Positions 58,726 through 64,000 of a stretch of DNA of 64,000 nucleotides are shown piece after piece (position 1 is the first letter of the stretch; each line of letters begins with the position of its first letter). The stretch comes from Stereocaulon alpinum (lineage: Eukaryota > Ascomycota > Lecanoromycetes > Lecanorales > Stereocaulaceae). The DNA is taken from NCBI GenBank assembly GCA_018257865.1, contig JAEUBA010000001.1, forward strand, positions 930,001 through 994,000. Reading direction: 5' to 3'. The notes beneath the pieces were generated by a model. The model had not been told where the DNA came from. It saw only the letters and a program-made list of their open reading frames with translations, and ran no database searches. Position numbers and translations under genes: made by a program.

Positions 58726-61050
58726 TTATCCACGCCGCGTCCTCTGTACAGAAAAGCCATTCGGTACTTTCGCAATCCCATTGCTAACAACCTTTGGAGA
58801 TGGTTCAGTCAAACGATCCCAAACTTCCAGTACGCCCGCCCGTTGAGCGGGTAGCATGCTGTACTGAAGACTGTACAAGCTTTTTCGATGAATTGGTGGA
58901 AGGAATTGGCCTGTGAGTAGCAATAAGAGGACGCTTGGCGAGAGGTAGTGCTTGCGAATACGGCCACCGAGCTGGAAGTATTGGTCGAACATGGCTCGTA
59001 AGGACAGGGGAACTGACTGTGATTGACAGTCAATGAAGTGTTCCGGGAGGACGAACTGCGAGTCTTAGACTTACTTTAAGCATTATGTACGAGGTTGGGG
59101 GTATATCATTCGAATCGCTAAGATGCGCGGAAACAGACGGGGTATCTCGGAGCTCGAAGCAAATACCACCTGCGCATTCGTAAGCTTTTGATTTGACGTG
59201 AAATTCTGGTCGAGACTAACCAGGAAGACGCCGTGGGTCCTTGACCCGTAGCATCAATGCAAAAAGAGGAAAATGATTCAGACATGCCAACGACGTATCC
59301 AGCGCTGCCTTGAGGAATATGATCGCCATGCGCGCTGAGGTAAAAGTCAAGTAAAAGACTGCTACCGTAGGCAGCAGGAAGAAGAGTAACGTGAACAGGA
59401 TGGTGCCGAGGAGGAGTTGATCGAGGTCGTAATCGCATGAGTCAATTCGATTTCGTAGGACGTTGTGCTTCTTGCCTCTGAAGAGGTGGAAGAGTGACAT
59501 TATGATGGTAAGCTGCCAGTGGAATATGCGTGCTGAGGCGGTGTAAAAGCAGTATATGTGTACGGTCAATATGGACAAGAGGTCTGAGAACATGGATATG
59601 GGCATCGTGGCTCCAGCGAAGCTCGAGAAGCCGATGAAGTAGATGACATGAGGTAATAGAGGCTGCAAGCTGCCAACGCATTCTGTAAAAATTAGCCAAG
59701 GGACAGCCACGTTAACAACGCGGTCTTACCTCTCCAGCAGTCAATGACCCACAGAAACAGATCACCGAGAAAGAACGCTAGCTCCGTGTTCAGCTTCAGA
59801 CCTGCCGGCCAGTCCATAAGCCATGAAATCATGTCTCTCAAGCCTTCCACAGTCCATCCGTTCAGAACTGCATTGATCTGCCAAGCAACCCAGGGGGCAT
59901 TGTCGATGATGTAGGATCCTAGGGCGATGCCAATGATGACATCGTTCGCCACGAGCCAAAGGCTGTTATAGAAGCGTATATAATCTGGGTGTCTGTCTGT
60001 AATGCTTTCCCAGTCGTCCTTTCTTTTGCGGAGAGTCATGTACTGGAGTGGCCAATAGCAGAACTGCTGCAGGCGGATATCCATCTGCTGAGCCGTAGCC
60101 GATATGTCTTTGAGAGCTGCAGAATCTGGACGAGGTCGCCATTCAAATACCTGTAAGATTACTTCCGCAACAAGCCGATGACAGACAAGTCCTATCACGA
60201 AAGCCCTGGTAATAAGCGGATACACCCATACAGTGATCACTTGCCATGCGATGGCAAGCACATAGTCTCGAAGCGTAGTCGCTGACTCCACAACTTTTTC
60301 GCTGACACTCAAGCTACGCTTCTGCCGAGTCCCTAGGAGGTACGCATTCTTCGATACGAGTTGTGCCAATTCTGAGGAACAGTTGATTTGCGCCAGTATT
60401 GTAGGAAGGAGGAGCTCCTTTTGCGAAGGAGCATGCTTAATGACGGTGTGTAGCTTGAGCTTTTCGACAAGCCTCGCTTTCTCGGCTCTCGCTTCTTCAT
60501 CTTCAGCCTCGTTACCTCCAAGAGAGTAGGAAGCAGCATTGCTGTCCAAAGTCTTGTCCCCAAGAACAAGGGAGATTGGACTGAGAGACAAGTACTGCAT
60601 TCGATGTGGGGAAGGCCGGTCGAAGATAATAATCTGTACGCTGATGTTGCAGGTTTTCGGACAAAATATCGTGGGCGAGGACTTAAAGGTTTCCGTGAAC
60701 GCTTGAAGATGATTGAGATCGAAGCTACTGGATTGAACGGTTGGGTTGAGGGTGCCGAGAACGTGCATAGAGGTCGTCCCACAAAGACTGTACATCTGGC
60801 GTATTGGATACGGGCTATCTCGAAATAGAGTGCCTACACGAAGTGCACTCTCCACCTTCCGTGCCTTGACTCTCATTAGCAAGTGCCAACTTTCTACAAG
60901 TCCGTGCATCTTCACCTCCACATTCTCCAGGATAGACACCACGAATATGTCGAATGGTGAGTTTCTCCATCCTATAATCGTCCCCTGCTCTTTATTTCTC
61001 GGAGCATCTGACGGCCAGAATATCCTGAGCAGTCCATTCGCCGCGACCAT
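58726..61050 (-). CDS. GPI1: Gpi1/PIG-Q subunit of GPI-GlcNAc transferase
   Basis: Four exons, 61050-59730, 59682-59221, 59169-59075 and 59016-58726, give 722 residues. The start NGLLRIFWPSDAPR and the conserved membrane part are characteristic: DYVLAIAWQVITVWVYPLI, QFCYWPLQYMTLRKRKDDWE, FYNSLWLVANDVIIGIALGS, CWRGECVGSL, FSSFAGATMPISMFSDLLS, HLFRGKKHNVLRNRIDSCDY and MFDQYFQLGGRIRKHYLSPS. The complex transfers GlcNAc from UDP-GlcNAc to phosphatidylinositol on the cytosolic face of the ER, the first step in GPI-anchor synthesis; Gpi1 stabilises it. Several transmembrane helices are visible. The three introns are 47-58 nt GT-AG. A small unrelated frame ends only 19 nt before the ATG. Confidence 0.94.
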
Positions 61051-61069
61051 AATATCATTGTCGACAGCT

Positions 61070-61306
61070 TCAGAACGAACCGCGACGTCTCAGTTGTTCT
61101 CGGGCCGAGATACCGTCAACGGCGGATCGAGGATGCTTGAGTTCAGAGTCAGCATAGCAGTTGGCTAGTGTGCTTTTGGGAGTTACCTGGTTCGTCTCGC
61201 GCGCTGCAAGTCGTTCAATAGGCAGGACGAGGAGGAAGAAGAAAAGCGAGAGGATGGCAAAGCCTTTGGCCGCTCGAGTCTTATTCAATGTGAGCGTGTC
61301 CAACAT
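61070..61306 (-). CDS. possible small membrane protein directly upstream of Gpi1
   Basis: ATG at 61306, 78 codons unspliced. The N-terminal ~40 residues (MLDTLTLNKTRAAKGFAILS, then LFFFLLVLPIERLAARE) form a short basic start plus one hydrophobic helix, convincing for a small membrane protein. A 51-nt intron-like segment (GTAACT...GCTGACTC...CAAG, 61186-61136) is in frame with no stop, so spliced (61 residues) and unspliced readings both end at the same TGA. That stop lies 19 nt before the Gpi1 ATG on the same strand. It could be a real small gene, an upstream open reading frame in the Gpi1 leader, or chance. I do not recognise the family. Confidence 0.35.
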   Translation of the reverse strand: MLDTLTLNKTRAAKGFAILSLFFFLLVLPIERLAARETNQVTPKSTLANCYADSELKHPRSAVDGISAREQLRRRGSF

Positions 61307-61732
61307 CTTAAAAAAAGGCCTTTAGATCCTCTAGCTTACCACTACACCGTGATCAGCTGCAAATATCGCAAGCTCGTACAGTCTAGTTACAAGATCCCAA
61401 CGAGCAGTGATGTAGCCAGCGACGAAGATACCGAGGGTGAGGACGGAGAAAGGGTGCATAAATGTTCAACTTTTACAAGTCAAACATTACCTGAAGGAGC
61501 AATTCGGGGAAACGACGACCACTATATCAAGAGAAGCTGTATTTGTATAACATCGAACCCAATTTCGAGTCGCGGCCACTCTGAGCACTGTCCGCCGGCC
61601 AAACGATTCTCCGAACATCTGCACGCCAAGACCACCATCTCAGAGAGCTCAGTCCAAGAAAACATACAGTACAACCACACACCTACGCATTGTCTCCGCG
61701 CAAGCTCCTCTTCCTCCGCCTTGTTAATAATC
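61307..61732. other. intergenic, divergent promoters
   Basis: Separates the small membrane frame/Gpi1 from the ribosomal protein gene. A longer plus-strand frame starting at 61349 crosses it and runs through the ribosomal protein gene in another frame; it is rejected. Confidence 0.5.
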
Positions 61733-62285
61733 ATGAACCCCAATCCCCAGATCCTCTGCGGCGTCGTCGTCTCCGCCGGAAAAATGATGCGCGCAGTAAA
61801 AGTCCGCACAGCAAAACAAGTCTTCAACAACTACTTAAAAAAAGTACATTCCTCCCTGCCCTTCCTTCCTTTCCCTCCCCCATCCCTTCCCCCCCAAACC
61901 CCCTCCCCCATTCCCCTCCCAACTAACCCCCCCGCCCGCTCCCCAGAACTACCTCCGCCACAAAACCCACCTAGTATCCGACCCCAACTCCTCCCTCCGC
62001 ACCGGCGACGTCGTCAAGATTACCAACGAGAAACGTGTGAGTCGGCATATCAAACATGTTGTTACGGAGATAGTGGCGCCGTGGGGGCCGGCGATTGAGG
62101 AGAGACCGAGGGTTATGAGTCGGGAGGAGAGGTTTGAGAAGTGGAGGGTTTGGAAGGAGGGGAAGGAGGCGAGGAGGAGGGAGAGGAGGGAGATGGAGGG
62201 GGTGGGGAAGGAGGAGGGGGCTAAGGCTGAGGAAGGGGAGGGGGGGAGGAAAGGGAAAGGAGGGAAGAAGGTGGAGGCGAGGTGA
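61733..62285 (+). CDS. mitochondrial small-subunit ribosomal protein uS17m
   Basis: Two exons, 61733-61843 and 61947-62285, give 149 residues. Exon 1 (QILCGVVVSAGKMMRAVKVR) and exon 2 (NYLRHKTHLVSDPNSSLRTG, then DVVKITNEKRVSRHIKHVVT) together form the S17 OB-fold with the family signature near the exon join. It binds 16S-like rRNA in the mitochondrial 30S subunit. The C-terminal ~50 residues are a highly charged Glu/Arg/Lys/Gly extension (EARRRERREMEGVGKEEG), common in fungal mitochondrial ribosomal proteins. The 103-nt intron is strongly C-rich, with long C and CT runs, unlike the other introns in the window. Confidence 0.92.
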
Positions 62286-62455
62286 TAGGGGCAGAGGGGG
62301 AGGGAGGGGGGGTTTTGTATCATATGGGGGATGCGTGGGGAGAGCGAGCATTTACATGGCGTTGCATTCTGTGAGGATATGGATTTGGGGTATCAGATTA
62401 TTCTATTAGATCACTGTAACATTCAACAAATGTCGAATGGATAGTGACCAAATTC

Positions 62456-64000
62456 TTAGTCACCATCCTCTTCGTCGTCCTCTTCCTCACTTTCATCCTC
62501 CTCGGCCTCTTTCAGAAAGGTAACAAAGTGCTCAGTCAGCACTCTCACAGTCGCCATTTCGCCTTCCTGACTCCGCCCGTCCTCCCACCACTGCAGCACA
62601 CCATCCTCTTCAATAACATCCAAGTCATAAGCCTCATTAGCCACGAACAGCAACAACTGATCACCATTCGGTCTTCCCATAGCTTCTTTCTGCACGAGCA
62701 GTAGGAAGTCTACCTGATCGACTTTCTCTTCAGCTTCCGAATCGAACGTAGTTCGCTCCACTAAAGACTTGTATTTGGTTAATACGTCCTTCACAGCTTC
62801 TCGCAGCGTCAGCGGCGCCGCTCCTGCGGTGTTATCCCCAGCAGTCAAGTTCGAAATCCTTTTCATGAAAGCCGCGACGACTGCTTTGCGTACTTCGTGC
62901 TGGCTAGCATTGGTGGACATACGGTAGCCATTGAGTTCGAGCATAATGGTATCTGCAGGATCGCTTTTCTGTAGTCCGTCTAGGATGCTACCAGTGGCCT
63001 CCAGGTGGAAGTCTCGATTTTCTCGAGTGTCGTCGGAAGGATCGGAGCGGTAGCTGCTGCGGCGGGAAGCGTCTCGATCTGACTCTAGGTCGGCGTCTGA
63101 GGGTGCTAGGGTTGAGATAGAAGAAACTGAACTGGATGCTGAGGGATTTCGATAGATGAGGCGTGAAGAGGCAACGCTGGAGGCGTCTGAGTCGTCAGCT
63201 TCTCGATCATTGAAGTAGCCCTTCTCTCGATCTTTGATAATCTTGCTCTCCGCTGAGACCTTGGTATTTTCGGGAATCTGCGCTTCAAATGAGATCAGAG
63301 CTCCAGGTTCGATTGTACAGTGCTTCCCTATCGAAGTACCATCGGCGATGATAGCTTGTCGGATGATCGAGCCATCTTCGACGGTAACATCATCCCAAAT
63401 GTAGGCCCCCTCTATAGTAACGTTTTTGCCAATCCTGCACCTTCGCCCCACTGTGCTCCCATTAATCGTACCACCGTCTCCAACGCTGGTCCCACTGCCT
63501 ATCACACTTCTATTCACGACGGCCGCTCTTCCCAGTAAAACATCATTCTCTTGGTAGACCTTTCCTCTTCCGAAGTAATAGCTCTGCCCCGGCACCAGAT
63601 TGCTGTCCGGACAAAGTGGGTATGCCCAGCGGCCCAGGACGTCCTTGCTAACAGCGTCGTACGCCCGTAAACTCTTGACCCGCGCAGCGTACTGATCCGT
63701 CACAATATGAGTATGTATAGTCTTCCCATAAGTCTCGTAGTCCTTCAATACGCCTCTGAGAAAGCTCTTGCGCAAAGACTGGAAGTCGAAGTTGTCGCTC
63801 CACTGGGCCAATACGTCCAGCGCGCAAATATCGATATGACAGTCAATGAGATCATCCCGAACTTCGATTTCCCCATGAGAAATAAGCAACTCCGGATCCA
63901 ATGTGACGTATCTGCTTCCGCCTCTTCGTCCACCCATCTCTTCGTAGTGCAGACACCTTTCCGCAGCCGGGTCGATAACGAACACTGGTCTTGACCCTTT
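62456..64000 (-). CDS. GCD6: translation initiation factor eIF2B epsilon (Gcd6), 5' truncated by window edge
   Basis: The frame is open to the last base of the window, so the N-terminal nucleotidyltransferase-like part (roughly 200 residues) lies outside. The visible ~514 residues start in RPVFVIDPAAERCLHYEEM. The left-handed beta-helix repeats follow (RSVIGSGTSVGDGGTINGST, VGRRCRIGKNVTIEGAYIWD, VEDGSIIRQAIIADGTSIGK). A disordered acidic/Ser linker and the C-terminal W2/HEAT domain come next, with VDQVDFLLLVQKEAM, YDLDVIEEDGVLQWWEDGRS and the acidic tail SEEEDDEEDGD. The W2 domain with its aromatic/acidic boxes is the catalytic part that exchanges GDP for GTP on eIF2. No intron is apparent in the visible part. 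Confidence 0.95.
   Translation of the reverse strand, partial: KGSRPVFVIDPAAERCLHYEEMGGRRGGSRYVTLDPELLISHGEIEVRDDLIDCHIDICALDVLAQWSDNFDFQSLRKSFLRGVLKDYETYGKTIHTHIVTDQYAARVKSLRAYDAVSKDVLGRWAYPLCPDSNLVPGQSYYFGRGKVYQENDVLLGRAAVVNRSVIGSGTSVGDGGTINGSTVGRRCRIGKNVTIEGAYIWDDVTVEDGSIIRQAIIADGTSIGKHCTIEPGALISFEAQIPENTKVSAESKIIKDREKGYFNDREADDSDASSVASSRLIYRNPSASSSVSSISTLAPSDADLESDRDASRRSSYRSDPSDDTRENRDFHLEATGSILDGLQKSDPADTIMLELNGYRMSTNASQHEVRKAVVAAFMKRISNLTAGDNTAGAAPLTLREAVKDVLTKYKSLVERTTFDSEAEEKVDQVDFLLLVQKEAMGRPNGDQLLLFVANEAYDLDVIEEDGVLQWWEDGRSQEGEMATVRVLTEHFVTFLKEAEEDESEEEDDEEDGD

Noticed and set aside
61349..62098. 249-codon plus-strand frame across the uS17m gene
   Set aside because: It opens in the promoter and reads the uS17m exons and C-rich intron in another frame, giving poly-Pro sequence with no domain.

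Overview
This window is nuclear DNA of a filamentous ascomycete (Pezizomycotina). The evidence is the gene structure: short 45-155 nt GT-AG introns with CTAAC/CTGAC-like branch sites and tiny first or last exons. The gene content agrees: a HeLo-domain protein, a NACHT-type NLR, Vps74, Hpc2, Rpap1/Rba50, a Ubp2-type deubiquitinase, the fungal 21.3 kDa complex I subunit, and Cys-rich single-pass surface proteins. I cannot place it below subphylum; Dothideomycetes or Leotiomycetes are guesses. About 26 protein genes are supported. Most had to be assembled from several exons, with splice sites chosen so that the reading frame and the family signatures both continue. No tRNA, rRNA, transposon or CRISPR array was recognised.

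Left part (1-21.4 kb): the tail of an unknown gene, a small secreted Pro-rich protein, the HIR-complex subunit Hpc2, then a head-to-head pair made of a HeLo-domain/pseudokinase protein and an active Ser/Thr kinase. After these come a Cys-rich membrane protein, a secreted berberine-bridge-type FAD oxidase, Rpap1/Rba50, and a 965-residue NACHT NLR. This is the accessory-flavoured part, with two proteins of the kind used in fungal non-self recognition and regulated cell death.

Middle (21.7-42.2 kb): housekeeping genes. The complex I subunits NDUFS8 and the mitochondrial acyl carrier protein are transcribed divergently from a 202-bp promoter with a CCAAT box. They are followed by Vps74/GOLPH3, a conserved Q/P/S-rich fungal protein, the nucleolar protein Surf6/Rrp14, a large Ubp2-like ubiquitin protease, a third complex I subunit (21.3 kDa, NDUFA11-like) and tubulin cofactor C. 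A T-rich simple-sequence tract lies at about 30.95-31.45 kb.

Right part (42.4-64 kb): a cytosolic GH18 chitinase, a second Cys-rich membrane protein, an ABHD12-like hydrolase, a CorA-like membrane protein, the mismatch repair ATPase Msh2 (with a GC-AG intron), an unrecognised two-exon gene, three 46-bp tandem repeats carrying heat-shock-element-like cores in front of a Cys-rich (probably zinc-binding) protein, the GPI-anchor enzyme subunit Gpi1, mitochondrial ribosomal protein uS17m, and the C-terminal two-thirds or so of eIF2B-epsilon running off the end.

The most interesting candidate is the divergent HeLo-pseudokinase/active-kinase pair at 5.6-10.1 kb. It pairs a membrane-targeting helical domain and pseudokinase with a separate catalytically competent kinase, which resembles the logic of animal MLKL/RIPK3. 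This is inference from architecture and position only.
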